Origin: Rana temporaria
Taxonomy: Eukaryota > Chordata > Amphibia > Anura > Ranidae
DNA length: 64,000 nucleotides
Assembly: GCF_905171775.1 (NCBI RefSeq)
Contig: NC_053494.1
Location: 129,258,824 to 129,322,823 of the forward strand
Direction of reading: 5' to 3'
Shown: positions 43,741-53,606 of the stretch, piece after piece
Numbering within the stretch: position 1 is the stretch's first letter
Layout of the letters: each line of letters opens with the position of its first letter
Program-made: the position numbers and the translations under genes
The notes under the pieces: model-generated
What the model was told of the DNA's origin: nothing
The model's input: only the letters and a program-made list of their open reading frames with translations
The model's database searches: none

Positions 43741-44384
43741 TGAGGGGCAGAGCAGCGGCAGCAGAAGCCTCGTGGCCTTCATTGGAGTGAAGACAGCGGT
43801 GGTTTTGGCCGCAGCAAGGTGTTCCCCTCCTGGGCACGATGGGGGACCTCCTGCCCACCCCCGGGTTTCACCAGCATCGTGGGGGCTGCCCGCCCGCTTC
43901 TCCCGGCGCTCATGCCGGGGGGCTGCGGGAAGCCCGTCTGGTTATCCTCCACCACTCTCTCCAGTGTATCAGGGAACCTCCCACCCGCTTCCCACGGTGC
44001 TGCAGCTGGAGGTCTGTCCATCATCCACCCTTTCCAGACAGAGCGGGACCCCCTGCCCGCCCCCCTTCTTCCCTGGGTTCTCCTGCATCGTGGGGGCCGC
44101 CGCCGCCCGCCTGCTTCTCCCGGCGCTCATGCGGGGGGAGCGGGAGGGCCATCCGTCCGTCCACCCTCTCTCTCCAGTGCATCAGGGAGCCGCTTCCCAC
44201 GGTGCCGCCGCTGGAGAGGGAGGAGGTCGTCTGGCCATCCAGCGTATCGGTTCACGCCAGGGGAGGGGACCTCCGTCGCTGTGTCTCTCCCTCCGGCGTG
44301 TGTGTTGCGCCCTCCGCTTCCTCCTGTGGCTGCATCGGGGGGAGGGGGGGACCTACGCCCGTTGTTTTCCCCCAGCATACAGGG

Positions 44385-44815
44385 AGCCGCCCGCCGCTTC
44401 CTCCGGTGTTCACGCCGGGGGGAGGGGGGGGACCTCTGCCCGCTCGCTGCATTACTCCCTCCGGCATGAAGGGAGCCGCTTCCTCCGGTGTTCACGCCGG
44501 GGGGAGGGGGGGGACCTCTGCCGCTCACTGCATTACTCCCTCCAGCATGAAGGGAGCCGCTTCCTCCGGTGTTTACGCCGGGGGGAGGGGGTGGGGACCT
44601 CTGCCCGCTCACTGTATTACTCCCTCCAGCATACAGGGAGCCGCTTCCTCCGGTGTTCACACCGGGGGGAGGGGGGGGGACCTCTGCCCGCTCACTGTAT
44701 TACTCCCTCCAGCATACAGGGAGCCGCTTCCTCCGGTGTTCACGCCGGGGGGAGGGGGTGGGGACCTCTGCCCGCTCACTGTATTACTCCCTCCAGCATG
44801 AAGGGAGCCGCCCGT
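44385..44815 (+). repeat. GC-rich tandem array, ~83-bp units
   Basis: GCCGCTTCCTCCGGTGTTCA recurs at about 44390, 44475, 44556, 44640 and 44723, giving periods of 81-85 bp. Each unit holds a G run of 6-10. Less regular versions extend back to about 43800. The long open frames here on both strands come from the GC-rich repeats. Confidence 0.85.
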
Positions 44816-44929
44816 TGCTAGGCGATGGTTAAACATAAGTTGAAGTTGCCAGACATAAACGTGTCCAATCTCAAGAATATGTTACCACAACATTTTATTC
44901 CCAACATGTGTCTGCTGCGGCCACGTTTT

Positions 44930-46500
44930 CCATGCAATCTTCGCATGCGATCACGTTTCCCATGCGTGTATGTTTCCCATGCGATCACGTTTCCCATGCG
45001 TGTATGTTTCCCATGCAGTCACGTTTCTCATGCGAGTCGTGTCCTTGTGTGTTTCACGTTTCTCATGTGACTACAGTTCGCATGGTAGTTCACATGTGCG
45101 CCGTTTCCTTCCACGGGTGCTCAGTTTAGTACTTTACAGGGTCGGTCACGTCTTCAGACCCGTACAGGCTGAGGTTTTGTGGTTAAGTGATTGGTAGACA
45201 TAGCGTTCTGTCCCTGCGTTTCTGTCATAGCGTTCTGTCCCTGCGGTTCTGTCATAGCGTTCTGTCCCTGCGGTTCTGTCATAGCGTTCTGTCCCTGCGT
45301 GTTTATGCATTCATGTCGCGTTTCTCAGGCTTAGTCATGTTTCCAAGTATTTACGTTTCTCAGGCGACGACGCTCTCAGGCGACGACGTTCTCATGCGAC
45401 GACGTTCTCATACGATGACGTTTCTCATGGTATGACGTTTCTCATGGTGTTCCCATGCGGTGACGTTCCCAGGCGACCACGTTTCCCATGCGATCTTCTC
45501 AGGCGATCACGTTTCTCATGCGATCTTATGCGATCACGTTTCCCATGCGATCACGTTTCTCATGCGATCACGTTTCTCATGCGATCTTATGCGATCACGT
45601 TTCCCATGCGATCACGTTTCTCATGCCACCACATTTCGCATGGTAGTTCTCATGCGATTACGTGTCTCGTGAGTCATGTCCTCATGTGTTTACGTTTCTC
45701 ATGCGATTACGTTCTCATGCGATTACGTTCACATGGTGGTTCTCGTGCAATTACGTTCGCATACGATCACGTTCTTATGCGATCGTGGTTTCACGAGTCG
45801 TGTCCTTGTGTTTACGTTGCTCATGCGATTACGGTTCGCATGGTGGTTCTCATGCGACTACATTTCGCATGGTAGTTTTCATGCGATCACGTTTCTCATG
45901 AGGCATGTCCTCATGTGTTTACGTTTCTCATGCGATTACATTTCTCATGAGATTACGTTTCACATGGTAGTTCTCATCCGATCAAGTTTCATGCTATCAC
46001 GTTCTCTTACGAGTCATGTCCTTGTGGGTTCACGTTTCTCATGCGATTACGGGTTGCATGATAGTTCTCATGCGGCTACATTTCGCATGGTAGTTCTCAT
46101 GCGATCACGTTTCTCATGAGTCATTGTCATGTGTTTACGCTTCTCAGGCGGTTACGTTCACATGGTAGTTCTCACGCGATTACGTTCTTATGCGATTACA
46201 GTTCACATGGTAGTTCACATGCGATTATGTTTCCCAGGGTAGTTTCTCATGCGATTATGTTTCTCATGTGTTACGTTCTCATGCGACCACGTTTCTCAAG
46301 CATTTTGTTGTCTCATGCATTACGTTTTTCATGCTCATGTCCTCATGCGATTACGTTTTCATGCGATTGCGTTCTCATGCGACCACGTTTCTCATGTATT
46401 ATGTTGTTCCATACATTACGTTTTTCGTGCTCGTGTCCTCATGCGATTGCGTGTCATGCGACAATGTTTCTCATGCGAGTTAGGTCCTCTTGGGTTGCGT
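44930..46500 (+). repeat. Minisatellite of CATGCGATCACGTTTC-type units
   Basis: Irregular 14-20-bp units, with a 17-bp core CGATCACGTTTCTCATG, fill about 1.5 kb. Variants include ATTACG, GACCACG and longer spacer phrases (GTGTCCTCATGTGTTTACG). Unit length varies and no spacers of unique sequence occur. Confidence 0.88.
45195..45305 (+). repeat. 27-bp tandem repeat, four units
   Basis: CATAGCGTTCTGTCCCTGCG units with a TTCTGT link repeat four times with almost no change. The array is embedded in the larger minisatellite region. Confidence 0.9.
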
Positions 46501-46719
46501 TTCTCGTACGAGTCATGTTCTCATCAGCGTATTCAGCGTTCGGGCGCAGCGTTTCTCCCTTAGCGTTCTGCCCCAGGGTTCTGTCTTCGTATTTCCGCCT
46601 CAGCATTACAGGCTCAGGAGTTTTGCCGCGATGTGTCAGGCTCAGCATTTTTCTCTCATACCATTTCTGCCCACGTTATCTGGCATACCATTTCTGCCCA
46701 CGTTATCTGGCATACCATT

Positions 46720-47170
46720 TCTGGGCCACGATTTCTGTCATAGCGTTTCTGGCCCACGATTTCTGTTATAGCGTTTCTGGCCCACGATTTCTGGTATAGC
46801 GTTTCTGGCCCACGATTTCTGTTATTGCGTTTCTGGCCCACGATTTCTGTTATAGCGTTTCTGGCCCACGATTTCTGTTATAGCGTTTCTGGCCCACGAT
46901 TTCTGTTATAGCGTTTCTGGCCCACGATTTCTGTTATAGCGTTTCTGGCCCACGATTTCTGTTATAGCGTTTCTGGCCCACGATTTCTGTTATAGCGTTT
47001 CTGGCCCACGATTTCTGTCATAGCGTTTCTGGCCCACGATTTCTGTCATAGCGTTTCTGGCACACGATTTCTTTCATAGCGTTTCTGGCCCACGATTTCT
47101 TTCATAGCGTTTCTGGCCCACGATTTCTGTCATAGCATTTCTGCGCCACGATTTCTGTCATAGTGTTTCT
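46720..47170 (+). repeat. 28-bp tandem repeat, about 16 units
   Basis: The unit is GTTTCTGGCCCACGATTTCT followed by GTTATAGC. Central units are identical and edge units are diverged (GTCATAGC, TTTCATAGC), the usual pattern of unequal exchange. Confidence 0.93.
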
Positions 47171-47424
47171 GCCCCATGAGGTCTGTCAGTGTTGGTCTGT
47201 CATAGCGTTGTCTTCTTGTGGTTACCATGTCTCATTGTACTTGTCCACGTTGCACCTGGGTTGGTTAGCTAGTGCTCACATCTCAGCATCTGTCACGTCT
47301 ACAGACACGTACGGGCAGAGGTTTCGTTTCTTAAACACATTAGGGGGGGGGGGGCCTGTTAGCATGTTCATTCACGTACAGTGGTCTCAACGTTTTGGTT
47401 ATATTCTCATACTTAGCTTTTCTG

Positions 47425-47665
47425 GCTCTGCGTTTCTGTCATTCCTGGCAGTCTCTGCGTTTCTGGCAGTCTCTGCGTTTCGGTCATTCCTGGCAGTCTC
47501 TGCGTTTCTGTCATTCCTGGCAGTCTCTGCGTTTCTGTCATTTCTGCCCCAGTCTCTACGTTTCTGTCATTTCTGCCCCAGTCTCTGCGTTTCTGCCACA
47601 GTCTCTGCGTTTCTGTCATCTCTGCCCCAGTCTCTGTGTTTCTGTCATTTCTGCCCCAGTGTGAC
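47425..47665 (+). repeat. ~27-bp tandem repeat with CTGCGTTTCTGTCATT
   Basis: GTCTCTGCGTTTCTGTCATT plus CCTGGCA or TCTGCCCCA repeats about nine times. The flanking phrase GTCACGTCTACAGA occurs before (47297) and after (47771) the array, and a related one (GTCACGTCTTCAGA) at 45146, so larger segments were duplicated too. Confidence 0.88.
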
Positions 47666-47819
47666 AGTCATAGCGTTGTCTGTCATGGTGGGGTTGTTTC
47701 GTTGGTCGTCATGTCATTGTACTCTGTCATGTTGCATCCTGGGTTAGTTAGTACTCGCATCTCAGGATCTGTCACGTCTACAGATCCATACGGGCTGAGG
47801 TTTCGTTTTTAATGATTGT

Positions 47820-48617
47820 TGGCCACAATCTTCTCGCCTGTATACCATACGTCATACGTGCACGTTCATTCTTACACCTATACGACTACCCACCACGCTC
47901 CGTGGGTACACTAGCCCTGAGTGTTCAGTTAATTGCCTGTGTCTGCGCTGCAGGTTACTCGGGCTCATTTACCACTCACACAAGGGTGGGGGTGGGGGGG
48001 CTGTCTTCAGGTTCATTCACGCGCAGTGGTCTTGATGTATCTGCTCATGTTCTCGTACTTAGGTAGGTGCAGACGGGGTGGTTGTTGTTGCATGTCTGTT
48101 GTCTTGTTTACTGATTGATGTTCCTAAGTCTGGGAGTCTGGCTTGGTTCCCATGTGCCATGATGCTATTGCCTAGTGCATTGGCCTTGTATGCATTCTCC
48201 AGGTAGCTGACACTTACTCTCCTGCCAGTTGTTCTTTTTGGCTATTACCCTCTCACTTCCCCATATCAGCACGGGTAGGCCAGGGGTTGGGGGATTTTCA
48301 CAGAGCCATTTCACCGGTGCCCGGTTGAACGATTTCAATCCGCTTGGCCTTGCTCCATTTTCCCCCATGCATCCTCTTGTCACAAGCAGTTAATTCTTGT
48401 GGTGGGGTTGTCTCGGGCATCAGGCTTGATCCATCTTCTTGGGTCATTGAGTTCTGAGCGGTTTCGCAGGTTCTATAGGGGGTTCCTTCTGTCACAAAGT
48501 CATGGGTCGGTGGGTTCACCTGTCATAGTGGATACGTATACGGTTGCCTTCCAGGTACACGCTAAGCCACTGGACCATTTGTTCTCTACCCTTCTATACC
48601 TAAACATGTGTCTTTTT
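47820..48617 (+). other. Nonrepetitive interior of the split-repeat element
   Basis: About 800 bp without tandem structure. No protein family was recognised in any frame. It runs directly into B1. Confidence 0.5.
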
Positions 48618-48992
48618 GCCCTCTTCTCAGGCATACCGACCAGCTAGGCCAAGGCACACCTCAGGCCTTGGGTGTTAGGGTCATCACAGTTCATACTCAA
48701 AGACTCTGACTACAAGTGTAAAGGCTGGCCGAAGGCTAGCCTGTATTTGTGGGAGGAGTCTGCTGAGTACTTAAGACTCCTCCCACGCCGGGTCCTGTGT
48801 TGGCGCCATTTCAGGTTCCCCACCCACCCGTTCCCCCAGCTTCATATACACTTTTTCCTCTTTCTACTTTTTCTTATTCTCACATTCAGGGTATGCCCTC
48901 TTCTCAGGCATACCGACCAGCTAGGCCAAGGCACACCTCAGGCCTTGGGTGTTAGGGTCATCACAGTTCATACTCAAAGACTCTGACTACAA
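48618..48992 (+). repeat. Direct repeat cluster B1-A2-B2
   Basis: B1 (48618-48715) begins GCCCTCTTCTCAGGCATACC and ends GACTCTGACTACAA. A2 follows at once (48716-48817), then 77 unique bases, then B2 (48895-48992) ending before an AT microsatellite. B1-A2 is a head-to-tail junction of the two element ends. Confidence 0.92.
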
Positions 48993-49256
48993 ATATATAT
49001 ATATACACACATACATATACACACACATTTTTAAAATTGTTGGTCTTTTTTTGTTTATAGCGCAAAAAATTAAAACCGCAGAGATGATCAAATACCACCA
49101 AAAGAAAGCTCTATTTGTGGGGGGGAAAAAAGACACCAATTTTGTTTGGTTACAGTGTCGCATGACTGTGCAATTGTCAGTTAAAATAACGCAGTGACGT
49201 TTTGCAAAAAATGGCCTAGTCATTAAGGAGGGGTAAATCTTTCGGAGAGCAAGTGG

Positions 49257-50351
49257 ATAATAAGGACTGTTTCTTTAATGGACTGTCTATAACATGGAAC
49301 CCCTCCATACATTAGGGACTATGCTTATCGATCAGGGATTAGAACTATGATAGTTACTTGGTAGAGGGACAGAAGACAATAAAAGAACAGAGGGGTAGGT
49401 TTCTAAAACAAGGACTGTCCCTATTAATCAGGGATAATGCCATACACAGTAGTGGGTGAAGGAGGGGGACTGGTCTCTAGGTCAGGGGCTGCCTCTCTGT
49501 GTACAGTGACATGCTGTGATTGGGTGAGCAGTCTCTTTGCACACAGCCAGTTTTGTGTCTCAGTGTAGCACACATAGGCAGTAGACATGTACAAACACAC
49601 TGACAGCTGTACATCCCCCCCCCCTCCCTCCCTCCTGAGCACTCATTCATACTCCCCTCACAGTGATTTATGATTCTTCTAGCACAGCCACCGCGGAGCA
49701 TTCCAAGCTGGCAGGTTAAGGAGGGGGGAGATAAAGAAAGTAACTGACAAGGAGGCACAGGCTCATCCATCAAACAGACAGGTCCACACCAAGAACTCCT
49801 AAAACTCCTTGGTGTGGGCAGAGGCTGGCAGGTCCCCCCCCCCCCCCCTACTACAATAACACTCACTGTGCAGTGTGATCAGGAACATCGCTGGTGTCTG
49901 CTGCTCGTGCTGTGAAGGGTCAGTCAGACTCAGGTGCCCAGTGGAGACGGAAGTGAAGCAGCATAGATTCCTGTGTGGGATGCCGTGAGTGGGGCCCCCA
50001 CTGACAGCCCAGATGCACTTGCCAGACGATGGATGAGGACATGCAGCATGGTGGAGAGCACTTGGCGCGGAGGAGGAGGAAGTTAACTCCTCCTCCGCTT
50101 TGAGTGCTGAGCAGGGAGTTGCATTCATGACGTCACTGGTTGCTACACGCCGGGCGGCTGTAGCAACCAATATCCAGTAGAATATCAGGTAGAGGCGGAG
50201 GTGGGGTGAGTTTCACTGTATTGTCCCGGGATTAATATGGAAGTTGGAATCCGGCCCTGAACCTGGGGGGGATTTTACCATACCTGTCCCCGCCGCATTA
50301 TTTCCTGGGGGGGATGTGTCCCCCCCATCCCCCCCGGTTCCTACGCCCATG
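49257..50351. other. Right part of the hAT-like shell
   Basis: Contains two long C runs (49615-49623 and 49836-49848), an inverted pair around CCAAGAACTCCT/AACTCCTTGGTGTGG (49787-49817), and GGTTGCTACACGCCG/GGCTGTAGCAACC (50127-50169). No transposase frame was recognised. Confidence 0.5.
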
Positions 50352-50450
50352 ATTAAGAGAGATGGTGTTAGTGGGCTGCCTCCTCTCCTTGTGGAAATTA
50401 CTTATCAGATACCTCATTTTCCAATAATAGACCACTGACATGCTGTAGAA

Positions 50451-50605
50451 CAGGGATATGAAATTAGCAGACCTCCAGCTGCCAAACTACAAGTCCCATC
50501 ATGCCTCTGCCTCTGGATGTCATGCTTGATGCTGTCAGAGTCTCGCTATGCCTCATGGGACTTGTAGTTTGGCAACAGCTGGAGGTCCGCTAATTGCATA
50601 TCCCT
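50451..50605. mobile_element. hAT-type MITE, 155 bp
   Basis: Ends CAGGGATATG and its complement, flanked by a perfect 8-bp duplication CTGTAGAA at 50443-50450 and 50606-50613. Most of the element is an inverted repeat (CAAACTACAAGTCCCAT and complement). The perfect duplication suggests recent insertion. Confidence 0.92.
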
Positions 50606-50662
50606 GCTGTAGAAGTCCAGCTGAACCTAAGATCAGGAGATCTGACAGCAGGGACCTTAAAG

Positions 50663-51180
50663 CGGAGGTTCACCCGCACATGACCCTTTTCCCCCTTAGA
50701 TGGATGCTCGTTTTGTCTAGGGGAATCGGCTAGTTGTTTTAAAATATGAGCCGTACTTACCGTTTACGAGATGCATCTTCTCCGTCGCTTCCGGGTATGG
50801 GCTGCGGGACTGGGCGTTCCTATTTTGATTGACAGTCTTCCGAGAGGCTTCCGACGGTCGCATCCATCGCGTCACGATTTTCCCAAAGAAGCCGAACGTA
50901 GGTGCGCTGGCGCAGTATAGAGCCGCACCGACGTTCGGCTTCTTTCGGCTACTAGTGACGCGATGGATGCGACCGTCGGAAGCCTCTCGGAAGATTGTCA
51001 ATCAAGAAGGAACGGCCGCTCCCGAAGACCCATACCCGGAAGCGACGGAGAAGATGCATCTCGAAAACGGTAAGTACGGCTCATATTTTAAAACAACTAG
51101 CCGATTCCCCTAGACAAAACGAGCATCCATCTAAGGGGAAAAGGGAAAAAAATATATAATTGGGTGAACTCCCGCTTTAA
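50663..51180. mobile_element. Palindromic MITE with TTAAAGCGGAGGTTCACC ends
   Basis: Arms of about 250 bp (50663-50915 and 50930-51180) are near reverse complements, meeting near 50922. Ends read TTAAAGCGGAGGTTCACCC and the complement of AAAGCGGGAGTTCACCC. The arms include GCGTCACGATTTTC/ACTAGTGACGCG and CCGAACGT. The superfamily is uncertain. A fragment of the family occurs near 39792. Confidence 0.8.
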
Positions 51181-52039
51181 TCTGGAGGGGAACTCATTTA
51201 ATACTTCTTTAGAAGACACCAGGGAGGTTTTTGAATCTCAATGACTTTGACACCTCAATCAAACCCCTCTTTGATCAAATTCAAAAAAATATGCTTATAT
51301 CCTAAGTGTTCATTAATGCTACATGCAAGGGCTGCATTGGGTGGCTATTCTTGTACAGTCCCACAGCATGACAGGGCAAAATGCCTTGTCTCTCTATCTG
51401 CCCAGTTCACACTACTGTGTTGCAGTGGTGTGTGGACTAAGTGCAGTAAAAAAAAATCTGCGTGCAATCGACTGCCTTGCACTGCATGGCTGGCAGTTGT
51501 TTTTGTCTATGTAATATTTCAATAAAGTTTGTTTAAAAAAATAAAAGGAACAGTGGCATGCACCAAAATCAGCACCCCGTCTCTGTGGTAATTTCAGTCA
51601 TTGTTTTGTAATGCAGGAGCTGGTGTGAACATACCCTTAAAGGGGGTCACTTCATTTGGATGTAATTTCCTGGATTTCCTGGATTTCTTTCACTTGGATG
51701 AGATTTTAGAGTAAATCATACAGAAAAAAATGAGTGACTTTGCACAGGCTCATAATGAATTCGTGGACTACATAAATTTGCATGATGATGATGATTTCCA
51801 ACATTATAGAGAGATCACCCAGGTTTCCTAAAACAGCTTATCAACCTGAGAATTTCCCAAGAGATGTAACTGTCCGCATATATTTTGAAAGGAGAGGCTC
51901 AACCATCAGTCTTTAGGAGTAGGGATGAGCTTCGTGTTCCACATTATGGCTCAGGGGGTTTAGTACACGCCCCACACTATAAAAGGCCGCCTGCAAGTCG
52001 GCCTTGTGTAGTGTGTTGCGGTGGTTAAGAGAAGACAGG
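51181..52039. other. Unassigned sequence
   Basis: No coding frame or element end recognised. A short hairpin AAGGCCGCCTGCAAGTCGGCCTT lies near 51984-52006, just before the next MITE. Confidence 0.4.
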
Positions 52040-52216
52040 GGGCCAAATTCAGATAGATTAGCGGATCTTTAGGTCCGCGTAATCTATCTGATTTACGATC
52101 CGCCGGCGCAATTTTGCGAGGCTAGTGCAGTATTCACAAAGCACTTACCTCAAAACTTGCACCGGCGGATCGTAACTCCCCCGGCGGAATTCAAATTCCG
52201 CGGCTAGGGGGAGTGT

Positions 52217-53040
52217 AGGTATGGAAAAAATCTGCGCGCCACGGCTGGAACTGCTGGAGGTAGAACCAGAAAAATGTGAAACTAAAAATAAAATTAAAAA
52301 ATATATAATAAGCTGCTCCCCAAAATTCAGGTGACTGAAGAAATATGGAAAAGGTGAGGGAGGAGGCGCTATACCTAATCAATAGTGAACATACATAAAC
52401 AAAATATTAATTAAATAATTAAAGTCCATATATGAAACAAAATATATAATCCAAACATGTGCTTATGACAAAAATAGAGTGATCAAAAAAGTCCTTTAAA
52501 AGAGGATTCTCATGAAGAAAAGATCTGTGTCTTGAATAAACAGTGAAGCCTCCACCAAGTAGATCACATTCACCCGACGTGAATAAATAAATTGGCTCCT
52601 TACCAACTTGAGTGGACCCTTTAACTAAAAAGAGGTCGAATCAGCTTTGTTACACAAGGTAACCATGGTGTATGCAGATAAGGAAATCTCAATCAACGAA
52701 ATGCCTGGTGTCAGATCTCACATCCCATCGAAAAATGCAAAAGAAAGGCCGCAATAGTATATTACCTTTTATTAAAAGCAAAAAAAATGACAGGACAGCC
52801 AAGTGGCTCCTTACTTGATAAAGTGCCAAGGTCCCGGCACTGAGGCTACTGCACGTGGGATCGAATGCATCGAATGCAGAGAGCGGGTCTCTGTGTGTCT
52901 CCGTGTGTGGCGTGCGTTCCAACTCCGCCACCAGGACCCGGAAGTAGCGTGCGTCAGCGTGACCAGTGTGCGCCTCGACGTACGTTTCGATAAGAAATCG
53001 TCATCAGGAAGCGTCAGGGGGAATGTAGTATAGTGTATAG
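52217..53040 (-). mobile_element. ~0.8-kb hammerhead-bearing insertion (PLE-like or retrozyme-like)
   Basis: The segment interrupts the MITE and has a different, AT-rich composition. A hammerhead motif lies near its minus-strand 5' end (52971-53013). No RT frame is present. It could be a PLE terminal fragment or a small nonautonomous hammerhead retroelement. Boundaries are estimated from where MITE-like sequence stops and resumes. Confidence 0.5.
52971..53013 (-). ncRNA. Hammerhead ribozyme motif
   Basis: On the minus strand: CGCTTC, CTGATGA, a stem II region with GAT/ATC pairing around TTCTT, GAAA, then the palindrome ACGTACGT as stem III, C as cleavage nucleotide, and GAGGCG. CGCTTC and GAGGCG form a 6-bp stem I with one G-U pair. 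The core matches the consensus and stem III is palindromic, as in PLE ribozymes. As in the 9171 motif, an extra C follows the CUGANGA core. Confidence 0.65.
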
Positions 53041-53606
53041 TGTAGTATTAAAATCAGGTGCCTCCCCGCGCCGATTTAAATGCGCATGCGCCGCCTGCTA
53101 AATTTCCCGGCGTGCATTGCTCACAATGACGTTGCTAGGACGTCAGTGGTTTCGGCATGAGCGTAACTAGCGTCGGGCTGAATTCTGAATCGACGTACGC
53201 AAACGACGTAGAAATTTAAAACTCTGCGCGGAAACGACGGCCATACTAAACATAGGATACGCCGCAGTTACCCATGCTATAGCAGGGGTAACTATCCGCC
53301 GGAAAAAGGCAAACGCAAACGACGTGAAAAAATAGCAACGGGCGGGCGTTCGTTTCTGAATCGGTGGTTTTCCTCATTTGCATATTCGTTGCGTAAAAAA
53401 ACTAAGCGACACCTAGCGGCCGTCGGGAGATTGCAGCCTAAGATCCGATGGTGTAAGTCACTTACACCTGTCGGATCTAAGGGAGATCTATGCGGAACTG
53501 ATTCTTATGAATCAGTCGCATAGATCCGACCGTCGGATCTCAGAGATACGAAGGCATATCAGGAGATACGCCGTCGTATCTCTTTGTGAATCTGGCCCAG
53601 AGAGTA

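Larger units (their letters stand above)
43639..48992 (+). mobile_element. 5.35-kb element with split direct repeats (A1...B1-A2-B2)
   Basis: A 102-bp block (A) occurs at 43639-43740 and 48716-48817. A 98-bp block (B) occurs at 48618-48715 and 48895-48992. Copies look identical or nearly so. B1 abuts A2 directly, and 77 bp separate A2 from B2. This order resembles the split direct repeats of Ngaro/DIRS elements, or a full unit next to an internally deleted unit. The interior is GC-rich repeats and minisatellites without any recognised RT, tyrosine recombinase or transposase. The orientation given is arbitrary. Confidence 0.6.
43355..49256. mobile_element. piggyBac MITE fragment, split by the 43639-48992 element
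   Basis: The left part (43355-43638) shares GTCCAATTTGTC and GACGCTATAA-type sequence with the 16224 MITE. The right part (48993-49256) carries GATCAAATACCACCAAAAG and ends near AGCAAGTGGATAATA, a decayed version of the AGTGGTTAA terminus. Both sides meet in an AT microsatellite. The left terminus is missing. Confidence 0.7.
42747..50351. mobile_element. hAT-like DNA transposon shell with nested elements
   Basis: Ends CATGGGTGTAGGAACC (left) and the complement of CATGGGCGTAGGAACC (right) are flanked by a perfect 8-bp duplication, ATTAAGAG, at 42739-42746 and 50352-50359. No transposase remnant was recognised, so it is nonautonomous or deeply decayed. Its interior was invaded by the piggyBac MITE fragment (43355-49256) and, within that, the split-repeat element. 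Own sequence is mainly 42747-43354 and 49257-50351. Confidence 0.75.
52040..53598. mobile_element. GGGCCAAATTC-type MITE interrupted by an insertion
   Basis: Ends GGGCCAAATTCAGATAG and TTTGTGAATCTGGCCC bound a GGCGCA/ACGTCG-rich palindromic element like those at 27851 and 12937. Flanking triplets AGG and AGA agree at two of three bases. The interior continuity breaks at about 52217 and resumes at about 53040 (GCGCCGATTTAAATGCGCAT). Confidence 0.7.

Noticed and set aside
43637..44821. 394-codon open frame on the plus strand, with others in overlapping frames
   Set aside because: It translates a GC-rich ~83-bp tandem array with all frames open on both strands; composition is Pro/Ser/Gly/Arg low complexity with no domain.
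44930..46800. Several 70-227-codon Cys/Phe/Arg-rich frames
   Set aside because: They translate the CATGCGATCACG minisatellite and shift between frames with unit length changes.
46720..47170. CRISPR-like array of 28-bp repeats
   Set aside because: Units are directly contiguous with no unique spacers, and the context is a vertebrate genome; it is a minisatellite.
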